A stretch of 64,000 nt of DNA, taken from Phormidium tenue FACHB-886. GTDB taxonomy: Bacteria > Cyanobacteriota > Cyanobacteriia > Elainellales > Elainellaceae. The notes under the pieces are model-generated. The model had not been told where the DNA came from and ran no database searches. It saw nothing but the letters and a program-made list of their open reading frames with translations. The DNA lies in contig NZ_JACXWX010000006.1 in the NCBI RefSeq assembly GCF_014764505.1, positions 226,879 through 290,878 of the forward strand, written 5' to 3'. The translations under genes were made by a program, and so were the position numbers. Each line of letters starts with the position of its first letter. Position 1 is the first letter of the stretch. Shown here piece after piece: positions 17,850-27,952 of this stretch.

Positions 17850-19052
17850 TTAGCTAGCGATCGACCCGATCACGCCCTCAACTAGATAATCCATTTGCTC
17901 TAGCTTTGGATCGTTTTGCTTGAGTCCGGCTCCAGCAGAAATGACTTCTTTGCCAGTGTTGTCTTTCAAACCGCCGGTGTAAATAATGAAATTGCCTGCC
18001 ATCAGCTGGTCTTTGGCAGCATCTCCAGCTGTTTTGGCGTCGGCAGTGACGGCAGGTCCATAAGCCGAGAGTTTACAGAATCCTTCTTTTAAGCCGCCGC
18101 GCAGGATGTGCTGAATGCCGCCATCCGAGAGCTTTTTGCCGGCATGGACTTCTTCTGCCAGCTTGGAGTAGATGTTTGTCCAGTCCCACTCGGCGCCAGT
18201 CAGGTAGCCTTTGGGGGCAAGGGCAGACTGGTTCGCGTGATAGCCAACGGTGTACATACCGCGCTTTTCGGCGGTTTCCATTACCACTTTGGGGCTGTCT
18301 ACGTGGCAGGTGACGACATCGATCCCCTGGTCTGCCATGCTGTTGGTGGCTTCGGCTTCTTTGATGGGCTCTGCCCAATTGCCCGTAAACACAACTTGAG
18401 TGGTGATATCCGGCCTGACGCTGCGAGCGCCCAACGTGAAGGCATTGATGTTGCGAAGTACCTGGGGAATGGGCTTGGCACCCACAAAGCCCAGCTTGCC
18501 GGATTTGCTCATTGACCCAGCAACCACGCCCGCTACATACTGTGCTTCATCGATGTAGCCAAAATAGCTGCCCACGTTCTTGGGCGTTTTGCCTTCCTGG
18601 TAAAGCCCGCCTGCATGGAAGAACTGCACGTCGGGATATTCGGCTGCCAGCTTGATAATGTGTGGATCGAAGTAGCCGAAAGACGTCGGGAAAAGGGCAA
18701 CTGCGCCGTCGATGTCGATCATGCTCCGCATAGTTTCGGCGACGGCGGTGGTTTCTGGAACGTTTGCTTCTTCAACCAGCTTCATCCAGGAGAACTTTTT
18801 GGCGGCTCCAGCGGCCCCCTCAGCGTGGGCTTGGTTGTAGCCGTAGTCATCTTTGGGACCGACGTAGATGAAGCCGATCGTGGTTTGTTCACCACCTGCG
18901 GCTGAACTACCTTCTGCGGCTGGGTTTGCCCCTGATGTGGCGGTGGAGGCGCAGCCGGTGCCATATTTTGCCGTTAGCCCAAAGGCGGTTGTAGCGAGTA
19001 GCCCCCGGATCACCTGACGACGAGACAAGCGGATTAACCTTTTGTGATTCAC
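17850..19052 (-). CDS. BMP-family nucleoside-binding lipoprotein with Tat signal
   Basis: Substrate-binding protein of the PnrA/BmpA family (purine nucleosides in characterised members). GFIYVGPKDDYGYNQAHAEG and VHAGKKLSDGGI are typical. The GTG at 19052 follows a strong AGGAGAG site 5-6 bases upstream. It gives a twin-arginine motif (SRRQVIRG, residues 10-17), a hydrophobic core and a Cys34 lipobox-like site (GTGC). So it is probably a folded, Tat-exported lipoprotein, 400 residues. A longer in-frame ORF reaches 19199, but its extension has no signal features and carries the TGATGT palindrome region. It heads the unit with the two permeases. Confidence 0.87.
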   Translation of the reverse strand: MNHKRLIRLSRRQVIRGLLATTAFGLTAKYGTGCASTATSGANPAAEGSSAAGGEQTTIGFIYVGPKDDYGYNQAHAEGAAGAAKKFSWMKLVEEANVPETTAVAETMRSMIDIDGAVALFPTSFGYFDPHIIKLAAEYPDVQFFHAGGLYQEGKTPKNVGSYFGYIDEAQYVAGVVAGSMSKSGKLGFVGAKPIPQVLRNINAFTLGARSVRPDITTQVVFTGNWAEPIKEAEATNSMADQGIDVVTCHVDSPKVVMETAEKRGMYTVGYHANQSALAPKGYLTGAEWDWTNIYSKLAEEVHAGKKLSDGGIQHILRGGLKEGFCKLSAYGPAVTADAKTAGDAAKDQLMAGNFIIYTGGLKDNTGKEVISAGAGLKQNDPKLEQMDYLVEGVIGSIAS

Positions 19053-19090
19053 TGCAACTCTCCTGCAAACTATGTGAACTGGCTCTTGGC

Positions 19091-19107
19091 TGATGTGAGA
19101 AACATCA
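19091..19107. promoter_or_regulatory. TGATGT-N5-ACATCA palindrome upstream of the BMP transporter
   Basis: A perfect 6-bp inverted repeat, 39 bases upstream of the preferred GTG start, in the expected leader or promoter zone of the nucleoside importer. TGATGT occurs twice more in the same divergent region (19232 and 19254). A regulator-binding site is plausible but unproven. Confidence 0.35.
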
Positions 19108-19227
19108 CAGCCCCGCATTGTACTGAACCATTTGATACATTTACCGTTCATGGCAGACAATCTGCTTTTAGACAGATGCCATTTTTCTAAACTTTTCATA
19201 AGCGAAAAATATTCTGATTAAAAAGAA

Positions 19228-19264
19228 TTGCTGATGTCATCCAAAAGTCTTGCTGATGTGATCC
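19228..19264. repeat. direct repeat TTGCTGATGTNATCC x2, 22-bp period
   Basis: Copies at 19228-19242 and 19250-19264 differ at one base. The period is two helical turns. They lie 69-105 bases before the dxs start and 176 or more bases before the BMP gene, so an activator site for either gene is possible. Confidence 0.4.
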
Positions 19265-19332
19265 TCGAAACCATTTAGAGTGAGAGGATATACCAATTAC
19301 CCCTTTAAAAACTCACGAGGTATCTACCCTGT

Positions 19333-21237
19333 ATGCATCTGAGTGAATTAACCCATCCCAATGAGCTGCACGGTTTGTCGGTGAGCCAGCTAAAGCAAAT
19401 CGCCCTGCAAATTCGTGAAAAGCACCTGGAGACCGTCGCAACCTATGGGGGGCACTTAGGTCCTGGCTTAGGCGTAGTGGAGCTGACGCTGGGACTGTAC
19501 CAGACCTTGGATCTCGATCGCGACAAAGTAATTTGGGATGTAGGACATCAAGCCTATCCCCACAAGCTAATTACTGGGCGCTACAACGAGTTTCATACGC
19601 TTCGTCAGAAAGACGGCATCGCTGGATACCTGAAGCGCTGCGAAAGTAAATTTGATCACTTCGGCGCAGGTCATGCCTCGACCAGCATTTCGGCAGCTCT
19701 AGGCATGGCGCTAGCCCGCGATCTCAAAGATGAAACTTACAAGGTCGCTGCTGTAATTGGTGATGGAGCGCTGACAGGCGGCATGGCGCTAGAGGCAATT
19801 AACCATGCCGGACACCTGCCTAAAACGAATCTGCTGGTGGTTCTGAACGACAACGAAATGTCGATCTCGCCCAACGTTGGCGCGATTCCCCGCTATCTCA
19901 ACAAAATGCGCCTCAGTCCGCCGGTGCAGTTCCTTACCGACAACCTAGAAGAGCAGGTGAAGCATCTGCCGTTCATGGGCGGAACGCTGCCACCAGAGCT
20001 AACTCGCCTCAAAGAAGGTATGAAGCGCCTAGCAGTACCCAAAGTGGGAGCCGTGTTTGAAGAGCTGGGCTTTACCTACATGGGGCCGATCGACGGTCAC
20101 AATCTGGAAGAGCTAATCGCCACGTTCCAGCAGGCGCACAAAATCCCAGGTCCGGTGCTGGTGCATGTTTCCACCATGAAAGGCAAAGGCTATGCGATCG
20201 CAGAAGCCGATCAGGTCGGCTATCATGCCCAAACGCCGTTTAATTTGGCAACCGGCAAGCCGCTGCCCTCTAGTAAGCCCAAGCCGCCCAGCTATGCCAA
20301 GGTTTTTGCCCATACGCTGACTAAGCTGGCAGAAAACAACCCCAAGATCGTCGGCATCACAGCCGCTATGGCAACCGGAACCGGGCTGGACAAACTCCAG
20401 CAAAAGCTGCCCAAGCAATACATTGACGTGGGCATCGCCGAACAACACGCCGTAACGCTGGCCGCGGGTCTTGCCTGCGAAGGCATGCGTCCCGTCTGTG
20501 CCATCTATTCCACCTTCCTGCAGCGCGCCTTCGACCAAATCGTCCATGATGTGTGCATCCAAAAGCTGCCTGTATTCTTCTGCCTCGATCGCGCTGGCAT
20601 TGTCGGTACCGATGGACCTACCCATCAAGGCATGTATGACATCGCTTATTTGCGCTGCATCCCCAACATGGTGCTGATGGCTCCTAAAGACGAAGCGGAA
20701 CTCCAGCGGATGATCGTTACAGGCGTTGAGTACACCGATGGGGCGATCGCTCTTCGCTATCCGCGCGGCAACGGCCACGGCGTGCCGCTGATGGAAGAAG
20801 GCTGGGAGCCGCTGCCGATCGGCAAAGCCGAGATTCTTCGGCAGGGCGACGATCTGCTGATGCTGGGCTATGGGGCAATGGTGTATCCCACGATGCAAGC
20901 CGCCGAAATCCTCAGCGAACACGGCATTGAAGCAACTGTGATTAACGCTCGCTTTGCCAAGCCGCTCGACACCGAGCTAATCGTGCCGATCGCCCAGAAG
21001 GTGAAGCGCGTTGTCACGCTGGAGGAAGGCTGCTTGATGGGTGGCTTTGGCTCTGCCGTCGCAGAATCTCTGTTAGATCATGAGGTGATGGTTCCACTGA
21101 CGCGCTTGGGCATTCCAGATGAGCTGGTGGATCATGCCACGCCAGAACAGTCGCTCGCTACGCTAGGTTTAACACCGCCGCAGATTGCCGAGCGGATTTT
21201 GAAGATCTTCAACCGTCAGGCTGTAGTAGTGGGCTGA
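19333..21237 (+). CDS. dxs: 1-deoxy-D-xylulose-5-phosphate synthase
   Basis: First enzyme of the MEP isoprenoid pathway: pyruvate plus glyceraldehyde 3-phosphate to DXP, with thiamine diphosphate, in the cytoplasm. 634 residues, the standard length. [13 protein letters not shown] and [11 protein letters not shown] are at the N-terminus. The ThDP/Mg motif is [33 protein letters not shown] and RYPRG lie in the middle, and a transketolase C-domain ends the protein. It is convergent with ndhB, with a clear terminator between. It supplies the precursors of carotenoids, phytol and quinones. ispE of the same pathway is at 35804-36775 but not in an operon with it. Confidence 0.97.
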   Translation: MHLSELTHPNELHGLSVSQLKQIALQIREKHLETVATYGGHLGPGLGVVELTLGLYQTLDLDRDKVIWDVGHQAYPHKLITGRYNEFHTLRQKDGIAGYLKRCESKFDHFGAGHASTSISAALGMALARDLKDETYKVAAVIGDGALTGGMALEAINHAGHLPKTNLLVVLNDNEMSISPNVGAIPRYLNKMRLSPPVQFLTDNLEEQVKHLPFMGGTLPPELTRLKEGMKRLAVPKVGAVFEELGFTYMGPIDGHNLEELIATFQQAHKIPGPVLVHVSTMKGKGYAIAEADQVGYHAQTPFNLATGKPLPSSKPKPPSYAKVFAHTLTKLAENNPKIVGITAAMATGTGLDKLQQKLPKQYIDVGIAEQHAVTLAAGLACEGMRPVCAIYSTFLQRAFDQIVHDVCIQKLPVFFCLDRAGIVGTDGPTHQGMYDIAYLRCIPNMVLMAPKDEAELQRMIVTGVEYTDGAIALRYPRGNGHGVPLMEEGWEPLPIGKAEILRQGDDLLMLGYGAMVYPTMQAAEILSEHGIEATVINARFAKPLDTELIVPIAQKVKRVVTLEEGCLMGGFGSAVAESLLDHEVMVPLTRLGIPDELVDHATPEQSLATLGLTPPQIAERILKIFNRQAVVVG

Positions 21238-21256
21238 GTCAGGGCGATCAATAGAG

Positions 21257-21291
21257 AAGAGAGCGCAGAATTTGATCTGCGCTCTCTTTTT
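21257..21291 (+). terminator. intrinsic terminator of dxs
   Basis: 12-bp perfect stem (21257-21268 with 21277-21288), 8-base loop, and a T-run at 21287-21291. It lies 20 bases after the dxs stop. Confidence 0.85.
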
Positions 21292-21367
21292 AAATAGGAT
21301 CTTCCCCTAAAAAACTAAGGGCACCGATCGCTCGATGCCCTCATAAACTCAGCTCAAGTTCAACCCG

Positions 21368-22933
21368 CTATAGCTTCGGGGCTTCCTCGATCGCCGCTTG
21401 ACTTTGCACCACCGCAGGCTGAACCTTGGGCGATTGCAGCAGCGCCGTTCCCGTCACCGAGCCGTTTGCCAAATTAAACAGTGGATTCGACAAAATACCT
21501 GCCAGCGAGGTGCCGATCAAGCACAGGATGAGGCTGACCTGCAAAGGACGCAGCCCCGGCAGATTCCAGCGGATAGGTGGATAGTTTTTCACCGCATCAG
21601 ACATTTCTTCTGGCTCCTTCACCACCATCATCTTGACGACACGAATGTAGTAGTAGATCGAGACGACGCTAGTAACCAAGCCAATCAGCACCAGCCCATA
21701 AGCGCCCGACTGCCAGCCCGCCCAGAAGAGGTACAGCTTGCCAAAGAAGCCTGCCAGCGGCGGAATGCCACCCAGCGACAGGAGGCTAAGGCTAAGGCAG
21801 AGCGTCAGCAGTGGGTCTTTCTGATATAAACCGCTATATTCGGTGATTTCATCGGTTCCGGTTCGCAGCGTAAACAGAATGACGCAGGCAAAGCCACCCA
21901 AGTTCATAAACAGATAGATCAGCAGGTAAAACACCATGCTGGAATAACCTGCTTCTGTATTCAGAATCAAACCAATCATCACAAAGCCAGCTTGGGCGAT
22001 CGACGAATAAGCCAGCATCCGCTTCATGCTGGTTTGCGCCAGCGCCACCACGTTTCCCAATACCATACTGAGGATTGCCAGTGCCGTTAGCACAAAATGC
22101 CACTGTTCCGACACCGTCGGGAAGGCATTGACCAATAGCCGAATTGCCAGCGCAAACCCTGCCGCCTTCGAACCTACCGACAGAAACGCCACAACTGGGG
22201 TGGGAGACCCCTCATAAACATCAGGTGTCCACTGGTGGAACGGCACTGCCGCAATTTTGAAGGCAATTCCAGCAATTACAAACACCAGCGCAATCACTAC
22301 GCCCAAGGAAGGATCGCTAGTTTGCGCGATCGCATTCGCCGCGATCGCTGCCAGCCGCGTTTCACCCCCAGAAAGCCCATACAGCAGCGATACCCCATAA
22401 AGGAAAATCGCTGAGCTTGCCGCCCCAATCAGCAGATATTTAAGGGCTGCCTCATTCGAGCGAGGATCGCGTTTCATGTAGCCCGTCAGCAGGTAAGACG
22501 AGATACTCAGCGTTTCCAGAGACACAAAGATCATCACTAGCTCATCTGAGCCCGAGAGGAACATGCCGCCCAAGGTAGCCGTAAGCAGAATCACAATAAA
22601 TTCGGCGAGCGATGTGCCTGACTGTTCGACATACCGAATCGAGACCAGAATTGTAATCGCTGCTGCCGATGCCACAATGCCCCGGAAAACAACACTGAGG
22701 TTGTCCCCGTTAAATCCGCCCAAGAACGAAACAGGCGTTGGGTTATCCCATTGAAAATAGAGCGCCCCGATTGCAGCAAGCAGCCCAGCGATCGCCAGAT
22801 AAGGGGCTATTCGGGAAAACGATCGCCCAGCGATAAGATCTCCGACGAGAACCACCAGCAGGGCAACAATAATAATTCCCTCCGGCAAGATCGTTCCCAC
22901 ATTCAACTGGGCTGCAAGATTGGCTAAGTCCAT
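21368..22933 (-). CDS. ndhB: NAD(P)H-quinone oxidoreductase subunit 2 (NDH-1 subunit NdhB)
   Basis: 521-residue thylakoid membrane subunit of the NDH-1 complex, which takes part in respiration, cyclic electron flow and CO2 uptake. It has about 14 hydrophobic segments. The proton-antiporter core includes [19 protein letters not shown], the conserved [15 protein letters not shown] and [19 protein letters not shown]. Length and N-terminus ([11 protein letters not shown]) agree with cyanobacterial NdhB. It is a single gene, as usual in cyanobacteria. Confidence 0.97.
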   Translation of the reverse strand: MDLANLAAQLNVGTILPEGIIIVALLVVLVGDLIAGRSFSRIAPYLAIAGLLAAIGALYFQWDNPTPVSFLGGFNGDNLSVVFRGIVASAAAITILVSIRYVEQSGTSLAEFIVILLTATLGGMFLSGSDELVMIFVSLETLSISSYLLTGYMKRDPRSNEAALKYLLIGAASSAIFLYGVSLLYGLSGGETRLAAIAANAIAQTSDPSLGVVIALVFVIAGIAFKIAAVPFHQWTPDVYEGSPTPVVAFLSVGSKAAGFALAIRLLVNAFPTVSEQWHFVLTALAILSMVLGNVVALAQTSMKRMLAYSSIAQAGFVMIGLILNTEAGYSSMVFYLLIYLFMNLGGFACVILFTLRTGTDEITEYSGLYQKDPLLTLCLSLSLLSLGGIPPLAGFFGKLYLFWAGWQSGAYGLVLIGLVTSVVSIYYYIRVVKMMVVKEPEEMSDAVKNYPPIRWNLPGLRPLQVSLILCLIGTSLAGILSNPLFNLANGSVTGTALLQSPKVQPAVVQSQAAIEEAPKL

Positions 22934-23487
22934 AGGTATCCAGCGTTTAGAGCAGAGTTACTACTAGAGCAGAGTTACTACTAGGGTAGCAGGGATAGGG
23001 GATGAGGAATAATCAATGCGATCTGTGAGATCGCTTGAGATTTATTAGGTCTATCTTGATCTATTCGGTCTATCTTGATCTATAAGGTGTGAAATCGCCT
23101 AACGTGTTGAATTGCATAGGAGCTACTCTCATCCTTCATCCTTCTTCACATCTTTGTCATCATACCCTGGTAAACGGAGCCGTCTGGCGCAAACTTCCAG
23201 TAATTCTGCTAACAATGGGGTAGATCTGCCCTAGTTTTTGCTGATATCCACTATAAGAATATTTAGGGCTTTGATCGCAAACGGGATGGCTGCTTGTATG
23301 TGGCGATCGTCTCCGGAAACTCTAGCCCTATTACTCCGTCCCAGTGGGTCAACTCTGGAATCTACTCTTTCCCCGATGAGGGTAATTTAGGATCAGTTGC
23401 ATCTGGCTCTGAATCGAGTGGGCAGCTTCTCGCCCCCAAAGTTGTCTCAATTTGCCTTGATTGTCTTCCAACAGCGATCGAAATCTC
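22934..23487. other. intergenic region between divergent ndhB and topA, with short tandem duplications
   Basis: About 550 bases without a credible gene. It holds two copies of a 17-base unit (TAGAGCAGAGTTACTAC, 22948-22981) just upstream of ndhB. It also holds two copies of a 19-base unit starting GGTCTATCTTGATCTAT (23048-23085). The region must carry both promoters. I could not identify convincing -35/-10 pairs. Confidence 0.5.
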
Positions 23488-26202
23488 ATGTCAACGCTTG
23501 TTATTGTCGAGTCTCCAACCAAAGCCAAAACCATCCGCAACTATCTGCCCAGAGGATATCGCGTCGAAGCCTCGATGGGGCATGTGCGTGACCTGCCGCA
23601 GTCTGCTAGCGAGATTCCGGCATCGGTGAAAAGCGCAGATTGGGCGAAGATTGGCGTCAACGTGGACGCAGACTTTGAGCCGTTATATGTGGTACCGCAA
23701 GACAAAAAGAAAGTCGTCAAGACGCTGAAGGAAGCGCTTGCCGAGGCGGATGAGCTAGTTCTAGCTACAGATGAAGACCGCGAAGGCGAGAGCATTAGCT
23801 GGCACTTGCTGCAGGTCTTGAAGCCCAAAGTGCCAATTAAGCGCATGGTGTTCCATGAAATTACTGAGGAGGCAATTCAGGCGGCAATCGATCACTGCCG
23901 GGACGTAGACGAGCAGCTAGTTCATGCTCAAGAAACACGGCGGATTCTCGATCGCCTGGTAGGGTATACCCTTTCGCCGCTGCTCTGGAAGAAGATCGCC
24001 TTTGGCTTGTCGGCGGGACGGGTACAGTCGGTGGCGGTGCGGCTGCTGGTGACGCGAGAGCGGCAGCGGCGGGCGTTCCGTAAAGGGGCATATTGGGATC
24101 TCAAAGCCAGCCTCAGCCAGGCAAAAACGCCGTTTGAGGCAAAGCTAATAACGCTAGGCGGCAGACGGATCGCGACGGGCGCTGACTTTGACGAATCTAC
24201 CGGGCAGCTGTTTGCCAACCGCAACGTGCTGCTGCTGGGTGAACCCGAGGCGCGATCGCTGCAAGAACGCTTGCAGTCTGTCCCCTGGACGGTGACAAAT
24301 CTAGAAGAACGTCCCAGCACCCGCAAACCCTCGCCGCCGTTTACTACTTCCACGCTGCAGCAGGAGGCGAACCGCAAGCTGCGCCTTTCTGCCCGCGAAA
24401 CGATGCGGACTGCCCAAAGCCTTTATGAGCAGGGCTATATCACCTACATGCGAACTGACTCTACTAACCTGTCGCAGCAGGCGATCGGCGCCGCGCGCCA
24501 GTGCGTTGAGCAGATGTACGGTAAGCCTTATCTCAGCCCAGAGCCTCGCCAATATTCCACCAAGAGCAAAGGGGCGCAGGAAGCGCACGAAGCGATCCGT
24601 CCGGCAGGCAGCACCTTCCGCACTCCCCAAGAAACCGGGCTGAAAGACCGCGAGCTGCGCCTGTATGACCTGATCTGGAAGCGTACCGTTGCCACCCAGA
24701 TGGCAGAAGCTCGCCAAACCAACATCACCGTTCAAATTCAGGCAGATGATGCTGGCTTCCGTGCGACGGGCAAGCGCATCGATTTTCCTGGATTCTTTCG
24801 CGCCTACGTGGAAGGGTCGGACGATCCAGATGCCGCGATCGAAGACCAGGAAGTCATTCTGCCGCGTCTACAGGTTGGGGATCAGCCCACCTGCGAAGAG
24901 CTAGAGGCGATTGCCCACGAAACGCAGCCGCCGGCCCGCTATACAGAAGCTTCGCTGGTGAAGATGCTAGAAAGCGAAGGAATTGGTCGTCCTAGCACCT
25001 ATGCCAGCATCATTGGCACGATCATCGATCGCGGCTATGCCCAGATGGTTAACAACAGCCTCGTGCCTACCTTCACCGCATTTGCCGTGACCTCGCTGCT
25101 GGAAAACCACTTCCCTGACCTGGTGGACACCAGCTTCACAGCGCGGATGGAGCAAACGCTAGACGAAATCTCTACGGGTGAAGCAGAATGGCTGCCTTAT
25201 CTGCGCCAGTTTTATCTAGGCGATCAAGGCTTGGAGGCGCAGGTCAAGCGGCAGGATGACCAGATCGACCCCACTGAAGCCCGCAAGGTAGTTTTAGAAG
25301 GGTTGCCCGCCAAAGTCCGAATTGGACGCTACGGCGCTTTTCTCGAGGTGGACGGCGAGGAAGGGGTCGTCAAAGCGAACATCCCGCAAGATTTAACCCC
25401 ATCTGATCTCACGCCAGAACAAGTGCAGACGTTGGTCCGTCAAAAAACCGAAGGCCCTGATAAAGTCGGCTTGCACCCGGAAACCGGAGAGCCGATCTAT
25501 ATGCTGATGGGTCAATATGGTCCTTATGTGCAGCTCGGTGAGAAGACTGACGACAACCCCAGACCTAAGCGGGCTTCTTTGCCCAAAGGCGTGAACCCAC
25601 AGGATTTAACCCTGGAGATGGCAGTGGGGCTGCTGCGGCTGCCGCGCTTGCTGGGAACCCATCCTGAAACTGGAGCCAAAATACAGGCTAACCTGGGGCG
25701 GTTTGGTCCTTACGTGGTGCATGACCAGGGCAAAGAAGGGAAAGACTATCGATCGCTCAAAAAAGACGACGATGTCCTCACTGTGACGCTGGAGCGTGCC
25801 CTAGAGCTATTGGCAGAACCTAAAGCGAGCCGGGGGCGCAGTAAGGCAGCGGCCGCTCCGCTGCGAGAGCTAGGGGCACATCCGGAAGACGGCGATCCTG
25901 TGAACATTTACGACGGACCTTACGGACCTTATATTAAACACGGTAAGGTCAATGCTTCCCTGCCGGAAGGTCAAACTGTTGAAGCAATTTCGATGGAGGT
26001 GGCGCTGCAAGCGCTAGCTGAGAAAGCAGGCACAAAGAAGAAAGGGGGGCGATCGACCAGTAAGGCAACAAGCAAAACGAAAGCTGCTGAAGAAACCACC
26101 AGCAAAATTAGCAAAACCACCAAAACCACCAAAACTGCTGCCAAAACTGCTAAAGCAAAATCAACTACTTCTACACGGAAGTCCACTAAATCTACGAAGT
26201 AG
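23488..26202 (+). CDS. topA: DNA topoisomerase I
   Basis: Type IA topoisomerase that relaxes negative supercoils, 904 residues. The ATG at 23488 gives [16 protein letters not shown], the canonical start; the TTG at 23461 would add 9 atypical residues. Toprim motif ATDEDREGE, active-site region [11 protein letters not shown] (catalytic Tyr) and [10 protein letters not shown] are present. The C-terminus carries three HPE(T/D)G...GPY(V/I) repeats in place of zinc fingers, then a tail of about 70 residues of Lys, Thr, Ser and Ala. Such basic tails are known in cyanobacterial and actinobacterial TopA and probably bind DNA. Confidence 0.96.
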   Translation: MSTLVIVESPTKAKTIRNYLPRGYRVEASMGHVRDLPQSASEIPASVKSADWAKIGVNVDADFEPLYVVPQDKKKVVKTLKEALAEADELVLATDEDREGESISWHLLQVLKPKVPIKRMVFHEITEEAIQAAIDHCRDVDEQLVHAQETRRILDRLVGYTLSPLLWKKIAFGLSAGRVQSVAVRLLVTRERQRRAFRKGAYWDLKASLSQAKTPFEAKLITLGGRRIATGADFDESTGQLFANRNVLLLGEPEARSLQERLQSVPWTVTNLEERPSTRKPSPPFTTSTLQQEANRKLRLSARETMRTAQSLYEQGYITYMRTDSTNLSQQAIGAARQCVEQMYGKPYLSPEPRQYSTKSKGAQEAHEAIRPAGSTFRTPQETGLKDRELRLYDLIWKRTVATQMAEARQTNITVQIQADDAGFRATGKRIDFPGFFRAYVEGSDDPDAAIEDQEVILPRLQVGDQPTCEELEAIAHETQPPARYTEASLVKMLESEGIGRPSTYASIIGTIIDRGYAQMVNNSLVPTFTAFAVTSLLENHFPDLVDTSFTARMEQTLDEISTGEAEWLPYLRQFYLGDQGLEAQVKRQDDQIDPTEARKVVLEGLPAKVRIGRYGAFLEVDGEEGVVKANIPQDLTPSDLTPEQVQTLVRQKTEGPDKVGLHPETGEPIYMLMGQYGPYVQLGEKTDDNPRPKRASLPKGVNPQDLTLEMAVGLLRLPRLLGTHPETGAKIQANLGRFGPYVVHDQGKEGKDYRSLKKDDDVLTVTLERALELLAEPKASRGRSKAAAAPLRELGAHPEDGDPVNIYDGPYGPYIKHGKVNASLPEGQTVEAISMEVALQALAEKAGTKKKGGRSTSKATSKTKAAEETTSKISKTTKTTKTAAKTAKAKSTTSTRKSTKSTK

Positions 26203-26237
26203 TAGGAAAGGGGTCAACTGCACCTATTGCGCTGTAC

Positions 26238-26990
26238 CTATTGCGCTGTATAGCCACCATCGATTACCAGATTATGTCCGGTGATGTAAGAAGCATCATC
26301 AGAACAGAGCCACGTGACTGCCTTAGCAATCTCCTCTGGTTTTCCACCTCGCTGCAGCGGGATGCTCGCCTCCATTTGCTGCAAGGTTTCCTGAGGAACC
26401 TCAGCCAGTAAATCAGTCAGAATGAGACCCGGACTGACGCAGTTGACCCGGATCCCTTGTCCTCCATATTCCATGGCAGATGTTCGAGTTAAAGCAACTA
26501 CGCCCCCTTTGGCTGCAGTGTAGCTGGCGAAATTGGGCACACCAATTACCCCGCCCCCCTGTGATGCCATGTTCACAATTGCTCCACCCCCGCCTCTAAG
26601 CATTGCCGGAATCGCATACTTCATCGATAGCCACACTGCCTTCAGGTTGACATTCAAGTCCAAGTCCCATCCTTGCTCTGATAGCTCAACCAAAGAGGCA
26701 GCTTTGCCAGCTCCGGCGTTGTTAAAAACGCAGTCCAAGCGGCCGTAAGACTCTACGGTCTGATTAACGAGTGCCTCCACCTCTGCTGCCTTTGTGACAT
26801 CAGTTTTCACGAAAAAGCCATCACTACCAGTCGCTTTAACCTGCTCAGCTGTTTCCTCGCCTTCAGACTCTCTGCGAGCCGCAACAACGACCTTTGCGCC
26901 TTGCCGAGCCATCTCGATCGCCGTAGCTCGACCAATGCCAGAGCTTCCACCTGTGACGATCGCAACCTTTCCACTGAGTCCAAGACTCAT
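26238..26990 (-). CDS. SDR family oxidoreductase
   Basis: 250-residue classical short-chain dehydrogenase. TGGSSGIG is the cofactor motif, followed by an AARRE basic stretch suggesting NADPH. NNAG, the catalytic Ser (NMASQGG) and YTAAKGG with Tyr/Lys follow, and it ends ITGHNLVIDGGYTAQ. Substrate unknown; the glucose-1-dehydrogenase/3-ketoacyl reductase group is closest. It precedes, on the same strand, nothing obvious. The HxlR gene is 93 bases upstream on the same strand and may control it. Confidence 0.85.
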   Translation of the reverse strand: MSLGLSGKVAIVTGGSSGIGRATAIEMARQGAKVVVAARRESEGEETAEQVKATGSDGFFVKTDVTKAAEVEALVNQTVESYGRLDCVFNNAGAGKAASLVELSEQGWDLDLNVNLKAVWLSMKYAIPAMLRGGGGAIVNMASQGGGVIGVPNFASYTAAKGGVVALTRTSAMEYGGQGIRVNCVSPGLILTDLLAEVPQETLQQMEASIPLQRGGKPEEIAKAVTWLCSDDASYITGHNLVIDGGYTAQ

Positions 26991-27083
26991 ATTGTTAGCC
27001 CCCGTACATGACTGCCTGTAAGTAAGCTAGGAAAAATATTCACTGTTGTCTATCACCTTCTTGCTTGACAAGGTGCACTGAAG

Positions 27084-27848
27084 CTAAGCATTAATTTCCT
27101 TGTATTCTGCTGCCATATCCTTGCGAGCCTGCATTAGCTGTGCTGCAGCGCGATCGATTCCCATCCCATAGCGCCATTCGCCATTGAGATAGAGCCAGGC
27201 GGGCACCTGACGCACAAGATTGCGATCGCCTTCAAAACAAACGGTTCCTTGCTTAAGAGCAGGATTTAGGGGAGTGTATCCCATCCAGATATGGGTAAAG
27301 GCACTCAGCTCAGCCTCTATCAAAACATTGACCTCAAAGCCTGGATTCTTTTGGCACACATCCACCTCTTCATCCTCGATCACCATCCACCAACTGCGCT
27401 GAGTTTTGCGCCCTTTGGTTAGCCCCCGGAAGTCGAACTGAAGCACAATTTTTTGCGCTGGCATCGCCTCAAAATTAACTCGCCGCCTCATACCCCACAT
27501 CAGCAAGGCATCATCCAAGTCTTCTGGGGCAATTTGTTCGCTTCCCCACTGTTGTGCCCAAACTCCCATTGCTTCAATAATCGGTCGCAGAGCTTCTCCG
27601 GCGGCGGTGAGTACATACTCATGTCCCTGCCCAATCTCCTTGTTATGGCTAGTGACAATCCCCAATTTTTCAAGTTCTTTGAGCCGTTGAACCAAGAGAG
27701 CACGAGACATTAGCGGCACCCCTCGACTAATGTCGTTGAAGTGGCGATTGCCATACAGCATCTCTCTCAGCACTAGAGGATTCCAGCGATCGCCCAGCAC
27801 TTCGGCAGCCTTTGCCACCGGACAGAATTGCCCATAGCCCCTTCTCAT
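27084..27848 (-). CDS. HxlR-family winged-helix regulator with C-terminal ligand-type domain
   Basis: 254 residues from the ATG at 27848 (MRRGYGQFCPVAKAAEVLG). An upstream in-frame start would add 21 non-typical residues. Residues 10-100 are an HxlR winged helix (LGDRWNPLVLREMLYGNRHF, RLKELEKLGIV). HxlR proteins are usually about 110-130 residues; here another 130 follow and resemble a sterol-carrier-like ligand pocket (weak call). The gene is divergent from the acyl-CoA-dehydrogenase-like gene (104 bases) and upstream of the SDR, so either could be its target. Confidence 0.82.
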   Translation of the reverse strand: MRRGYGQFCPVAKAAEVLGDRWNPLVLREMLYGNRHFNDISRGVPLMSRALLVQRLKELEKLGIVTSHNKEIGQGHEYVLTAAGEALRPIIEAMGVWAQQWGSEQIAPEDLDDALLMWGMRRRVNFEAMPAQKIVLQFDFRGLTKGRKTQRSWWMVIEDEEVDVCQKNPGFEVNVLIEAELSAFTHIWMGYTPLNPALKQGTVCFEGDRNLVRQVPAWLYLNGEWRYGMGIDRAAAQLMQARKDMAAEYKEINA

Positions 27849-27952
27849 AGCGAATTTAGGGAGGTAACAAGACAGGTTCAGATATTGAACTTGTATCACC
27901 TTGTTAGGCAAATCAGAATGGGAGCATCACAAGATTTAAAGGAAATACCATT

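Noticed and set aside
20113..20922. 269-codon open frame antisense to dxs
   Set aside because: It lies wholly inside dxs, has no recognisable motifs, and its composition follows the codon pattern of the opposite strand. A compositional shadow.
22948..23085. Tandem repeats considered as a CRISPR array
   Set aside because: Only two copies of each unit and no spacers; no cas genes nearby.
23541..23846. Several antisense frames within topA
   Set aside because: Serine and arginine rich shadows of topA codons; no independent support.
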